Source of the DNA: Bryobacterales bacterium
GTDB taxonomy: Bacteria; Acidobacteriota; Terriglobia; Bryobacterales; Bryobacteraceae
Direction: 5' to 3'
NCBI GenBank assembly: GCA_003162425.1
Contig: PMOK01000206.1
Coordinates: forward strand, 1 to 33,348
Length of the DNA stretch: 33,348 nucleotides
Shown here: piece after piece, positions 17,392-26,135 of the stretch
Position numbering within the stretch: the first letter of the stretch is position 1
Layout of the letters: each line of letters opens with the position of its first letter
Notes under the pieces: generated by a model
Database searches by the model: none
Told to the model about the DNA's origin: nothing
What the model saw: only the letters and a program-made list of their open reading frames with translations
Position numbers and translations under genes: made by a program

Positions 17392-19782
17392 ATGACACCC
17401 CGCGAATTCATTCAGAAGTGGTCCGCATCGTCTTTGAAAGAACGATCCGCATCACATGAACATTTTCTTGATCTTTGTCGGATTTTGGACCAGCCGACGC
17501 CCGCCGAAGTCGATCCGCACGGCGAGTTCTATACGTTTGACCGAGGCGCTAAGAAGATAGGTGGCGGCGACGGTTGGGCCGATGTGTGGAAGCGCGGATA
17601 CTTCGGCTGGGAGTACAAGGGCAAGGACAAAAACCTAAACGATGCATATGCACAACTTCAGCGATATGCTGTGGCATTAGAAAACCCTCCCCTACTTGTG
17701 GTCTCAGATATGGAAACATTCGTTATCCATACGAATTTCACAAATACCGTTCACGAGCAGCATACGTTGACTCTTGAAGACTTGGAAAGGGAAGACAGTA
17801 GGCGCATTCTTAGGTGGGTATTTACCGATCCCGATCAACTAAAACCAGGGAAGACACGCGAGAAGCTTACGGAAGAGGCTGCATCTGCATTCACGCAACT
17901 AGCGCTTAAACTGCGCGATGAAAACCACTACGATCCTCAGGCCGTCGCACACTTTTTGACAAAGATCCTATTCTGCTTTTTCGCTGAAGATATACAAATA
18001 CTACCTCCGGGTTTGTTCTCTAAGTTGCTTGATGCCACGAGCACAAAGCCGGACTTGTTTGTTTCGATGGCAAGTAGTCTCTTTGAAGCAATGAAAAGTG
18101 GCACCAATTTTGGCGCAGACAAAATTGATTGGTTCAATGGCGGATTGTTCAACGACAATGCGGCCCTTCCCCTAGATTATGCAGATATTCAATTGCTTCG
18201 AAATGTCTCAAGAAAAGACTGGAGCGCTATTGAACCGTCGATTTTTGGAACGCTGTTTGAGCGTGGTTTAGATCCAGACAAGAGAAGTCAGTTGGGAGCG
18301 CACTACACCGATAGAGCTTCCATCGAGCGTATCGTTCAGCCAGTTGTACTTGACCCGTTAGAGCGGGAGTGGGCAGAAACAAGAGGCAAACTTGACTATC
18401 TACAAACGCGTGGACGCGAAAAGGATCAGGAGGCGTCTAGTCACCTTACGCCCATTAAAGCCAGGCCAGTGGCGAAGAATGCTGCCACACGGGCATATAA
18501 AGAAGCCCAACGAGAGTTCACATCATTCCTTGATCGGCTGGCGTCATTCAGGGTTTTAGACCCGGCGTGCGGATCTGGCAATTTTTTATACGTGGCGCTT
18601 CAAGGATTGCACGATTTGGAACATCGCGCGTTGGTCGAAGGTGACGCCATGGGGTTGCATCCTCGTTTCCCTCAGGTCAGTCCCGAAGTTGTATTGGGCA
18701 TCGAGAAAAACCTTTATGCCGCAGAATTGTCGCGTGTCACTATTTGGATCGGCGATATCCAATGGGTCTTAAACCACGGCTACGAACTAAACAAGGACCC
18801 AATTCTCAGAAGCCTTGATCAGATTTCATGCCGTGATGCGTTGATGAACGATGACGGGACTGAGGCGGAATGGCCGACGGTTGATGTGATCGTTGGTAAT
18901 CCGCCTTACGTTGGCGGCAACAAAATACGTCAAGAACTTGGTAGCAAATATGTGGATCCGCTTTTCAAACTGTTCGATGGTAGGCTTTCTGGCTTCAGCG
19001 ACCTCGTGTGTTATTGGTTTGAAAAAGCACGCGAGATGATAGGCAATAAAACGGCAAAGCGGGTGGGCTTGTTGGCTACCCAATCAATAAGGGGCGGGGT
19101 TAACAGAAAGGTGTTGGAGGATATAAAAAAGACTGGCGACATATTCATGGCATGGAAGGATGAGCCTTGGCTGCTTGATGGGGCCACGGTCCACGTCGCC
19201 TTTGTGGGTTTTGATGACGGCACTGAACAACTTCGGACCCTTGATGGACATCAGGTCCTTACCATCAATGCAGATCTGACACATTCCGCTGCGGATCTGA
19301 CTAAGGCGTCATCCTTGCCAGAAAACTTAGGTTTGTGGGCGTACGGTTCCCAGCAGAAAGGCTCATTTGATATTTCGGCGGAGCTTGCAAAAGAATTGTT
19401 GTCCCGTAAGAACCCTTTAGGCCGAACGAATTCCGATGTCGTTAAGCCGAGCGTGAATGGATTGCAACTTCTACAGCGCCATGATGAGAGTTGGGTAATT
19501 GATTTTGGCGAAGATATGCCCGTGTCCGACGCCGCACTCTATGAAGCACCTTTTGAATACGTAAAGCGGGTAGTCAAAGCCGAACGCGCTGACAGATCTG
19601 AACGCCGTCAACAGGCCCTATGGTGGCTACACGCTAGACCTTCGCCTAAGTACCGCAAGATGCTTCGCGAACAATCACGTTATATTGCCACGCCGGTGGT
19701 GTCAAAGCACCGCGTGTTCGTCTGGCTGGACAATCAAGTGCTTAATCGACCATGCAATCGTGGCCTTTGCCAGGACCGATGA
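17392..19782 (+). CDS. MmeI-like single-chain restriction-modification enzyme, truncated by frameshift
   Basis: A 796-aa reading frame of an MmeI-type (Type IIL/IIG) enzyme, which combines endonuclease, adenine methyltransferase and target recognition in one chain. The N-terminal nuclease has D64-X9-E74-Y-K76, the same spacing as MmeI D70-X9-E80-X-K82. Methyltransferase motif I is DPACGSGNF from D390; motif IV is NPPY at 503-506. The typical MmeI-like opening (MTPREFIQKWSASSLKERSA) supports the ATG at 17392, though no good ribosome-binding site precedes it. Near residue 784 the frame is lost and ends at 19782 in 13 unrelated residues. Without the shift the product would be about 943 aa, close to MmeI (919). 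It is the sole cargo of the element. Loss of the C-terminus probably harms target recognition. Confidence 0.85.
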   Translation: MTPREFIQKWSASSLKERSASHEHFLDLCRILDQPTPAEVDPHGEFYTFDRGAKKIGGGDGWADVWKRGYFGWEYKGKDKNLNDAYAQLQRYAVALENPPLLVVSDMETFVIHTNFTNTVHEQHTLTLEDLEREDSRRILRWVFTDPDQLKPGKTREKLTEEAASAFTQLALKLRDENHYDPQAVAHFLTKILFCFFAEDIQILPPGLFSKLLDATSTKPDLFVSMASSLFEAMKSGTNFGADKIDWFNGGLFNDNAALPLDYADIQLLRNVSRKDWSAIEPSIFGTLFERGLDPDKRSQLGAHYTDRASIERIVQPVVLDPLEREWAETRGKLDYLQTRGREKDQEASSHLTPIKARPVAKNAATRAYKEAQREFTSFLDRLASFRVLDPACGSGNFLYVALQGLHDLEHRALVEGDAMGLHPRFPQVSPEVVLGIEKNLYAAELSRVTIWIGDIQWVLNHGYELNKDPILRSLDQISCRDALMNDDGTEAEWPTVDVIVGNPPYVGGNKIRQELGSKYVDPLFKLFDGRLSGFSDLVCYWFEKAREMIGNKTAKRVGLLATQSIRGGVNRKVLEDIKKTGDIFMAWKDEPWLLDGATVHVAFVGFDDGTEQLRTLDGHQVLTINADLTHSAADLTKASSLPENLGLWAYGSQQKGSFDISAELAKELLSRKNPLGRTNSDVVKPSVNGLQLLQRHDESWVIDFGEDMPVSDAALYEAPFEYVKRVVKAERADRSERRQQALWWLHARPSPKYRKMLREQSRYIATPVVSKHRVFVWLDNQVLNRPCNRGLCQDR

Positions 19783-20224
19783 CTACTTTTTTGGCGTCCT
19801 TCATTCCTGCGTTCATGAATGGTGGGCAAGGAGAAAAGGCACACAGGTTCGAGATGCAGAGAGCGGGTTTCGATATACTCCCAGTTCGACTTTCGATACC
19901 TTCCCGATGCCATGGACACCGGGCGCTGAGCCAGACGATGACGATTTGCTGAATGCAATATCCTATGCTGCGCAGCAATTGATTGAAAGACGTGATTCGT
20001 GGCTGACACCGGAGGGCGCAACAGCCGAAGATCTACGCGAACGGACGTTGACAAATCTCTACAACCTTAACCCGCAATGGCTACTTGACGCTCATTCCGC
20101 GCTCAATAAGGCGGTTCTGTCTGCATATGGCTGGCCGGCGAATAGCAGCGAAGATGAGACGCTAGAGAAGCTGTTGGCGCTTAACCGGAAACGGGCAGCC
20201 AAACCGCCAGAATTCCGGGCGTAG
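19742..20224 (+). pseudogene. C-terminal part of the MmeI-like enzyme, out of frame
   Basis: About 160 residues continuing the enzyme in the next frame: after VFVWLDNQVL in the first frame, the expected sequence resumes as IDHAIVAFARTDDYFFGVLH, then HEWWARRKG, FDTFPMPW, and the C-terminal helix LLDAHSALNKAVLSAYGW. Deleting one base of GTGCTTAATC at about 19738-19747 joins the parts without a gap. No homopolymer longer than two bases is present there, so simple slippage-type phase variation is unlikely. The frame opens at 19685, but its 5' part is out-of-frame coding of the upstream region. A sequencing or assembly error cannot be excluded. Confidence 0.8.
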
Positions 20225-20250
20225 CCCTTCGGAAGCCTTTGTCGGCTCAG

Positions 20251-20270
20251 CGCACCTTTAGGACGCTACC
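20251..20270 (+). repeat. Right terminal inverted repeat
   Basis: CGCACCTTTAGGACGCTACC, the inverted partner of 17313-17332 with three mismatches. Confidence 0.85.
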
Positions 20271-20278
20271 GAAAACTA
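20271..20278 (+). repeat. Target-site duplication, right copy
   Basis: GAAAACTA directly outside the right inverted repeat; the base after it completes the ancestral hicA stop TAA. Confidence 0.85.
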
Positions 20279-20310
20279 AATCGCTGCTCTCGGTGTTGTA
20301 ATAGCAGTAG

Positions 20311-20544
20311 ATGGAGTATCTCGTCATCTACGAAAAGGGACCTACGTCCTGGGGTGCTTATGTGCCCGATCTGCCAGGGTGCGTCGCAGCCGGGGAAACC
20401 CAGGAAGAGGTTCGTGAACTTATCGAAGGCGCAATCGATCTTCACCTTCGTGGAATGCGTGAGGACGGCGACCCTATCCCTGAACCTACGGCAGTTGCGG
20501 CTGGCTTCGTGGATACCACGAGGCGACCTGGACGAGCCGGGTGA
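20311..20544 (+). CDS. hicB: HicB-family antitoxin
   Basis: A 77-aa HicB antitoxin of the short type. The degenerate RNase H-like fold is recognisable from WGAYVPDLPGCVAAGETQEE, then VRELIEGAIDLHLRGMREDG and PIPEP. No C-terminal helix-turn-helix or ribbon-helix-helix domain is present. Its natural partner is hicA at 17125-17313, and the two are separated by the inserted element. No strong ribosome-binding site is seen; a weak TGTAAT box (20297-20302) just before the ATG is the only hint of a local promoter. E. coli hicB can be expressed from a promoter inside hicA, so expression may here depend on read-through from the element. The last residues (RRPGRAG) look atypical for the family. Confidence 0.88.
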   Translation: MEYLVIYEKGPTSWGAYVPDLPGCVAAGETQEEVRELIEGAIDLHLRGMREDGDPIPEPTAVAAGFVDTTRRPGRAG

Positions 20545-20545
20545 A

Positions 20546-20568
20546 GGCAGCGCATGGCGCTGCCCCAC
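20546..20568. repeat. GCCCCAC-edged palindrome at a convergent junction
   Basis: Just past hicB, facing the end of the TonB-receptor gene: stem GGCAGCGC/GCGCTGCC (20546-20553 with 20557-20564), loop ATG, then CCAC. It has the same architecture as 5650-5676 and 12381-12407 with a different inner stem. An imperfect 12-bp direct repeat GAGCC(G/A)GGTGAA lies on either side (20534-20545 and 20604-20615). Confidence 0.65.
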
Positions 20569-20653
20569 ATGGCTGAGAAATGTAGAAACTCCAGGGCCTA
20601 GCAGAGCCAGGTGAACATCCGCAACACGCTTCCTGCGTCAGAGCGATGGCCTG

Positions 20654-23600
20654 TCAAAAATGCAGCTTCAGTGCAAACTGGATTTCTCTCTGCGGCAGCA
20701 CCGTTGAGGTGATTACGCCCGTGGCTCCCGGACCGTCCGTGATATAAGGGTCGGGCTGTGCGAAAACCGCGTGGTTAAACACGTTGAAGAACTCCGCTCG
20801 GAACTCCAGGGCTTGATGCTCAGTGATAGCAAACATCTTGCGGAGCGCCGTGTCGCTGGTCACGCCACCAGGGCCAAGGAGAACATTCTTTCCGGAATTT
20901 CCAAAAGCGTAGCCTGTCGGCAAGGGAAAACAGCTCGTGTCAAACCAGTTGTTGATGGTCCGCTGGCCGGAAGGCAGATTACCGTTGCATGTGCGGTCCG
21001 TCCGAAGCAGCCCGATGGAGCCCGTGTTAGAAGGATCGTAACCCATCAAGGGTGAAAAATAGAAGCCGCTATGCAAGGTGAAGATTCCTCCCAGGTGCCA
21101 TCCGCCCAGGATTAGATCCGCCACGCGGCTGGAGTTGAGGAAACGCTGGCCCTTTCCCACCGGCAACTGATAATCGAAGCTGGAAACCCAACGGAATTTC
21201 TGATTGAAATCCGATGGACCCCGTTCGGCCGCCACGTTGTAGGAGTTCTGCGGCCAGGGCGCGTTGCAACAGATTTCCGGCTGGTCGTTCATCGACTTGC
21301 TGTAGGTGAAGGAACTGAGGAACATCAATCCGTTCGAGAGACGTTTCTCTGCCTTGATCTCGAGCGCCGAGTAATTGGAGTTCCCGCGGTTCACGATGTC
21401 GGTAAAAGGTCCGTACTGCGGATAGGGCCGACGCGACTGAATGGCGCCTGGACCCGGTACCGGATCCTGGTTCGGATCGAGCAGTGTCTGCAGGTGAGTG
21501 GACTTCGAACCGACGTAGGCAACTTCGAACAGAATTTTGCCAGGCAGTTGCTGCTGGATGTTGAAATTCCACTCATCCAGAACCGGCGCGTGGAGATGCG
21601 AGCCGGCGCCGGAGCCGGAAGCTGTGACGCTCGCGTCTATTGCCTGACTTGGATTCAGCGACGGAAATCCCTTCGAGACCGTCAGGATTGGCGTAATGCC
21701 GTCACTGATGAAAGTGGGCTGATAGAAGAACGGCAGGTTGTAGGCGAGTTGCAGAGGATCGCCCGTGCGAATCTCCTGATAGCTGAAGAACCGCCCGTAA
21801 CCCGAACGGATGACGGTGTTCTTGAAGGGATTCCAGGCGAAGCCAACGCGCGGGGCAAAGTCGGTCTTGTCTGTGAATACCAGGCCGGCGGAAGCGCCGT
21901 TCTGTCCGGCCACTACCAACTGTCCAGTCGCGAAATCGAAGTTGCTCTGCCGATTGTGCGCCTCGGTGATGGGCGTGCTGTAATCGTAGCGAACGCCCAG
22001 GTTCAACGTCAGTTTGCTTGAGACCTGGTAGTCATCCTGAATGAAGCCTCCGTAAGTTTGCTGGCGGTTTCCGAAATACGTCAGCGTGGAAATGGTGGAG
22101 CTGGTGGGAAGGCCGAGTAGCATGTCGGCGAGTCCGCTGCCGCTGCCGTCTCCGGAGCTGGGCGAATCCGCAGTGAACTCCCCGGTGAATCCGAAGGAGC
22201 CACGTGGTTGGCCGATCTGGAACAGATTGAACTGGCTCCAGTGCAATTCCGGCCCCATTTTCAGGGAGTGCTTTCCATGCACGATGCTGAGCGTGTCGCC
22301 GTATTGGAATTCCTGGCTGGTGCTGGTGGTTGGCGTATAGCCCGGCTCGCCGAGTGTGTGAAACGCATTGATCTGAAATAGCGTCAAGCCATTCACCGTG
22401 GCATTATCCGGAACGCCGGGAACCGCGAGGCCGGCGGACGGATATTTTTGTCCATAGGCCGGGGTGTTGTCGACGTAATGCGCCCGGTTGAATCCTATAC
22501 GCACCTCGTTGACCATCGTGGGGCTGATGGAGAACGTATACCCGATCGCGGCGCCACGAGTATCTTCGATGTAATTGCCGGTGCTGTAGCTGCCACCGTC
22601 GGCCAGGCCTGGTAATGGGGGCTGCTGAAAACGATTTATCTGGCTCCAGGAAAACCGGGCGAAGATCTGCTGCCGGGCGGAGAAGTTGTGATCCATGCGG
22701 CCATCCCCCTGGTCGATCTGTTCAGTACCAGGAGCATTCACGACGTAATTATTGGCCAGCGCTCCGGGCACGTTCGGCGCCGGATATAACTTCGCGACGG
22801 CAGAGCTGATTGGATCGAGCCGTGACGCTGGAATGATGTTTCCAGCAAAAGGCGTGCGAACCGTTTGGCCGTTGACGGTAGTGGTGCTCTGCGGGTCGAA
22901 GATCTGGCCGGCCGGTGCACCCGCCAAGAGAGTGCTGAAGTTACCGCCGATCTCAGCCGGAGTAGGAACCGTGGAAATGTCGGTCTGAGACGTTCCAATG
23001 CGCGTTCCTTGATAATCCACGAAGAAAAACGTCTTGTTTCGCCGGATGGGGCCTCCCAGTGTCCCGCCAAACTGGTTCTGCCGGAAAGGCGCCTTGGGCT
23101 GATCCGCGGGCGCGAAGAATCCGCGCGCGTCCAGCGCCGAATTTCGCAAGAACTCAAACGCCGTCCCATGAAAGGCGTTGGTGCCTGATTTGATAGTGGC
23201 GTTGATGACTGCACCACCGCTGCGCCCGAACTCCGCCGAGTAGCCGCTGGTCTGAACCTTGAACTCCTGGATTGCATCCACGTTCGTCGACAGAATGTTG
23301 CCCGCGTTGTCATTGGAGTTGTTGTCGATGCCGTCCAGCATGAAGTTGTTCAAGTTTCCGCGCGTACCATTCACGGCGAATGCACCACCAGCGTTGCCGT
23401 TGGTAGCAGTGGTGGACCCGTTGATACCTCCACCGTTTTCAGTGATCTTGATAACGCCGGTGGTCAGAGTGGCCAACTGAGTGTAATCGCGGCCGTTCAA
23501 GGGCATATCCGTGATCTGCTGGCTTGCAACCACGTCGCCGAGCGCGGAGGTTTCCGTCTCTATCACCGGAACGGATTCTTGCACGTTCACTGCTTCGTTC

Positions 23601-23944
23601 ACCGAACCTACCTGCATGGTGAAGTCTACGCGCAACCGGTCCTGAACCTGGAGCACGATGCCGGAGTGCGTCTCCGTCTTGAAGCCCGGCGCCTCCACGG
23701 CAACCGTGTAATTTCCGATCCGAAGAGGCGTGACGACAAAGTTGCCTGTAGAATCCGTGCGCGCCATCGTCTTTGTACCGGTGTCAGTCTCGGTGACTGT
23801 GATGGTCCCGCCGACGATCACGGCGCTACTGGAGTCACGCACGGTACCGACAATTGTTGCGGTGTCGGCCTGACCATAAGCTAGCGTCCCCAAAAGCAAC
23901 GCTATGACGACCAAATAAATTGCAGAGTGATTGCAGTTTCGCAC
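20654..23944 (-). CDS. Oar-type TonB-dependent outer-membrane receptor
   Basis: A 1096-aa outer-membrane receptor. The start is GTG 23944, giving the signal peptide MRNCNHSAIYLVVIALLLGT with cleavage near AYGQ. Residues about 27-110 are a carboxypeptidase-regulatory-like beta domain (TIVGTVRDSSSAVIVGG, YTVAVEAPGFKTE). The plug region follows, with MPLNGRDYTQLATLT and GGAFAVNGTRGNLNNFMLDG. The remainder is the beta-barrel, ending in LKLHF with the C-terminal Phe typical of outer-membrane proteins. This receptor class is expanded in Acidobacteria and is usually linked to carbohydrate import. It diverges from an alpha-galactosidase cluster and its promoter carries the TTTCG operator, so uptake of a galactose-containing compound is a reasonable guess. 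Confidence 0.92.
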   Translation of the reverse strand: MRNCNHSAIYLVVIALLLGTLAYGQADTATIVGTVRDSSSAVIVGGTITVTETDTGTKTMARTDSTGNFVVTPLRIGNYTVAVEAPGFKTETHSGIVLQVQDRLRVDFTMQVGSVNEAVNVQESVPVIETETSALGDVVASQQITDMPLNGRDYTQLATLTTGVIKITENGGGINGSTTATNGNAGGAFAVNGTRGNLNNFMLDGIDNNSNDNAGNILSTNVDAIQEFKVQTSGYSAEFGRSGGAVINATIKSGTNAFHGTAFEFLRNSALDARGFFAPADQPKAPFRQNQFGGTLGGPIRRNKTFFFVDYQGTRIGTSQTDISTVPTPAEIGGNFSTLLAGAPAGQIFDPQSTTTVNGQTVRTPFAGNIIPASRLDPISSAVAKLYPAPNVPGALANNYVVNAPGTEQIDQGDGRMDHNFSARQQIFARFSWSQINRFQQPPLPGLADGGSYSTGNYIEDTRGAAIGYTFSISPTMVNEVRIGFNRAHYVDNTPAYGQKYPSAGLAVPGVPDNATVNGLTLFQINAFHTLGEPGYTPTTSTSQEFQYGDTLSIVHGKHSLKMGPELHWSQFNLFQIGQPRGSFGFTGEFTADSPSSGDGSGSGLADMLLGLPTSSTISTLTYFGNRQQTYGGFIQDDYQVSSKLTLNLGVRYDYSTPITEAHNRQSNFDFATGQLVVAGQNGASAGLVFTDKTDFAPRVGFAWNPFKNTVIRSGYGRFFSYQEIRTGDPLQLAYNLPFFYQPTFISDGITPILTVSKGFPSLNPSQAIDASVTASGSGAGSHLHAPVLDEWNFNIQQQLPGKILFEVAYVGSKSTHLQTLLDPNQDPVPGPGAIQSRRPYPQYGPFTDIVNRGNSNYSALEIKAEKRLSNGLMFLSSFTYSKSMNDQPEICCNAPWPQNSYNVAAERGPSDFNQKFRWVSSFDYQLPVGKGQRFLNSSRVADLILGGWHLGGIFTLHSGFYFSPLMGYDPSNTGSIGLLRTDRTCNGNLPSGQRTINNWFDTSCFPLPTGYAFGNSGKNVLLGPGGVTSDTALRKMFAITEHQALEFRAEFFNVFNHAVFAQPDPYITDGPGATGVITSTVLPQREIQFALKLHF

Positions 23945-24005
23945 GGTGTACCCTGAGCTCCTCGTCCGTAGGCTGAGACTTTCACCTACTTACTACGTTT
24001 GGCCA

Positions 24006-24034
24006 ATGTTACAAGAAAACGAAAGGGCTGTCAA
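24006..24034 (-). promoter_or_regulatory. TonB-receptor promoter with TTTCG operator in its spacer
   Basis: On the minus strand: a perfect TTGACA (24034-24029), a 17-bp spacer, then TAACAT (24011-24006). The spacer contains CTTTCGTTTTCTTG (24025-24012), sharing 13 consecutive bases with the operator at 7847-7861 and lying in the same place between the promoter boxes. Transcription should start about 55 bases before the GTG. Towards the alpha-galactosidase, TAGAAT at 24095-24100 is a plausible plus-strand -10 box without a clear -35; it would leave almost no leader before the ATG at 24110. Confidence 0.65.
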
Positions 24035-24109
24035 TCTAAATTACAGTCACCCGCAAGCAATAGAAAGTAATCGCAACCGACCCTAGTTGTCGGCTAGAAT
24101 GGGACCACG

Positions 24110-26128
24110 ATGATCCAGCGACGTATCTTATTGATCGGTGCGATGGCAGTGACGGCCCAGCTCGGCAGCGCTCAGGTTGCCGCACGCGTAGAAGGCAAAA
24201 ACATACGCATCGAGTTCGACCAGGCGATGCATAGCCGCGTGGTGGCACTCTTCGATGGCCGGGAAGAAGTGATCGGAGACTTTACGCCATCGGAAACAAT
24301 TCAGGTGGCGGGCGTGGACGTGAAGGATTTCACGATGCAGGGATCGAAGAGCGACGCGGGGGGAAGTCACCAGATTTGGGGCACGGCAGGGTCGCTGAGA
24401 AAAGAGGTGCGGATAGGCATTGAGCAAGATTTTCCGCGAGTCGCTTTTTTCACAACGAGCTACACGAATACAGGAACCACCGACCTGCAGATAACCGGCT
24501 GGACCAATCAGCATTATGCGATCGCGGCGGCTGGTTCGACTGGGCAGCCCGCGTTCTGGTCCTACCAGAGCGGCTCCTACGAGAAACGGCCGGATTGGGT
24601 ACTGCCATTGAAGCCTGGTTTCAAGCAAGAGAATTACATGGGGATGAACCAGCCCGATTATGGCGGCGGAACACCGGTTGTGGATGTGTGGCGTCGCGAT
24701 GTGGGAATCGCTGTGGGGCACCTGGAAAGGGCGCCCAAGCTGGTTTCGCTGCCCGTGACGATGCCGGATTCAGAGCATGCAACGGTAGCGGTGGAGTTCA
24801 AGCACAATTTCGTGCTGAAGCCGGGCGAAACGCTCAAGACATTCCCGACGTTCGTCGCGGTTCACAAGGGCGATTATTTTCAGGCTCTGCGCGACTATCG
24901 CGACAAGATGATCGGACTGGGGGTGCGCTTCAACGCGGCGCCTGAAAGCGCATTTGATCCTATCTGGTGCGCGTGGGGCTATGGACGGAAGATGACGACG
25001 AGCCAACTTTACGGCGCGTTGCCGATGGTCAAGAAGCTGGGGTTCACCTGGGTCACATTGGATGACGGATGGCAGACCGCGCAAGGCGATTGGTTTTTGA
25101 ATCCGCACAAATATCCGAACGGCGATGCCGACATGCGCGCGTTGGTCGACAAAATCCATGCGGAAGGTTTCAAAGCTCAATTGTGGTGGGCGCCGTTGGC
25201 CGCCGATCCCGGCACGGAGCTGCTGAATAAGCATCCGGAAATGCTGTTGCTCAACGCTGACGGAAGTAAGCAGAAGATTTCTTATTGGAACTCCTTTTAT
25301 CTTTGTCCGGCCGATCCGGCGGTGGTGGAATATCACAAAGCGATTGTGGTGAAAGCCATACGTGACTGGGGCTTCGACGGCTTGAAGCTGGATGGCCAGC
25401 ACATGAACGGCGCACCGCCCTGCTACAATCCGGCGCACAAACACGCGAGGCCGGAGGAATCGGTGGAGGCAATGCCGAAGTTTTTCCAGGCCATCTATGA
25501 GACGGCGCTCCAGATCAAGCCGGAAGCTCTGGTGGAGTTCTGCCCTTGCGGCACGGGCTATAACTTCTTCACGCTGCCGTTCATGAACATGACGGTTGCT
25601 TCGGATCCTGAATCAGCGTGGCAGGTGCGGCTGAAAGGCAAGACTCTGAAAGCGCTGCAAGGCGATTCCATGGCGTATTTTGGCGATCACGTGGATATGG
25701 TCAAGGATGATTTCGCGTCCACGGTTGGCGTGGGTGGCGTAGTAGGGACGAACTTTCGTTGGCCGGAGAAATCGGGGTCGGATTCGAGGGAAGGAAAAGA
25801 CCTGACGCCCGCGCGCGAACAACTTTTTGCAAAATGGATCGGGATTTATAAAGCGAAAATGCTGTCGCGCGGAGAATACTTGGGAACTTTATACGACATC
25901 GGTTTCGACCGGCCGGAAACGCACGCGATAAGCAAGGACGGAAGGCTCTATTACGCGTTCTACGCTCCGCAATGGAGCGGCAAGGTGACGCTGCGCGGTC
26001 TTGCGGAGCGCAACTATCGAGTAACTGATTACGTGGACGGCAAGGATCTTGGAATCGTTCACGGTCCTGTGGCGACACTGGATGTCAAATTCGACAAGCA
26101 TCTGTTGATCGAGGCCAAGCCTGAATAG
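24110..26128 (+). CDS. Exported alpha-galactosidase-like glycoside hydrolase (GH36/clan GH-D)
   Basis: A 672-aa exported glycoside hydrolase. The signal peptide (MIQRRILLIGAMAVTAQLGSAQ) supports the start. An N-terminal beta-supersandwich precedes the (beta/alpha)8 barrel starting at PIWCAWGYGR. Motifs are WVTLDDGWQTAQGDW, AQLWWAPL, GFDGLKLDGQ (nucleophile D428) and VASDPES (likely acid/base D499), in the order expected for GH36-type alpha-galactosidases. The 672-residue length fits GH36. Activity on other alpha-linked sugars, such as GalNAc, is possible because KLDGQ differs from the usual KWDxN. It is followed seven bases later by the TIM-barrel paralogue and diverges from the TonB receptor. 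Confidence 0.85.
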   Translation: MIQRRILLIGAMAVTAQLGSAQVAARVEGKNIRIEFDQAMHSRVVALFDGREEVIGDFTPSETIQVAGVDVKDFTMQGSKSDAGGSHQIWGTAGSLRKEVRIGIEQDFPRVAFFTTSYTNTGTTDLQITGWTNQHYAIAAAGSTGQPAFWSYQSGSYEKRPDWVLPLKPGFKQENYMGMNQPDYGGGTPVVDVWRRDVGIAVGHLERAPKLVSLPVTMPDSEHATVAVEFKHNFVLKPGETLKTFPTFVAVHKGDYFQALRDYRDKMIGLGVRFNAAPESAFDPIWCAWGYGRKMTTSQLYGALPMVKKLGFTWVTLDDGWQTAQGDWFLNPHKYPNGDADMRALVDKIHAEGFKAQLWWAPLAADPGTELLNKHPEMLLLNADGSKQKISYWNSFYLCPADPAVVEYHKAIVVKAIRDWGFDGLKLDGQHMNGAPPCYNPAHKHARPEESVEAMPKFFQAIYETALQIKPEALVEFCPCGTGYNFFTLPFMNMTVASDPESAWQVRLKGKTLKALQGDSMAYFGDHVDMVKDDFASTVGVGGVVGTNFRWPEKSGSDSREGKDLTPAREQLFAKWIGIYKAKMLSRGEYLGTLYDIGFDRPETHAISKDGRLYYAFYAPQWSGKVTLRGLAERNYRVTDYVDGKDLGIVHGPVATLDVKFDKHLLIEAKPE

Positions 26129-26135
26129 GGGAAGC

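Larger units (their letters stand above)
17313..20270 (+). mobile_element. 2,958-bp transposase-less element carrying a restriction-modification gene
   Basis: The element is bounded by imperfect 20-bp terminal inverted repeats and flanked by a perfect 8-bp direct repeat, GAAAACTA. Removing the element plus one copy of the repeat joins hicA to hicB with a 31-bp spacer and a TAA stop, the normal arrangement of this operon. Its only gene is an MmeI-like restriction-modification enzyme; there is no transposase, so it would need one in trans. Base composition is visibly more AT-rich than the surroundings. Ends starting GG and an 8-bp duplication fit IS1595-type passenger-carrying elements, although ISAs1 and IS256 elements also make about 8-bp duplications. 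The insertion itself is seen directly; the family is inferred. Confidence 0.85.

Noticed and set aside
19735..19785. Phase-variable on/off switch in the restriction-modification gene
   Set aside because: No homopolymer or short tandem repeat at the frame change; a simple mutation or read error is more likely.
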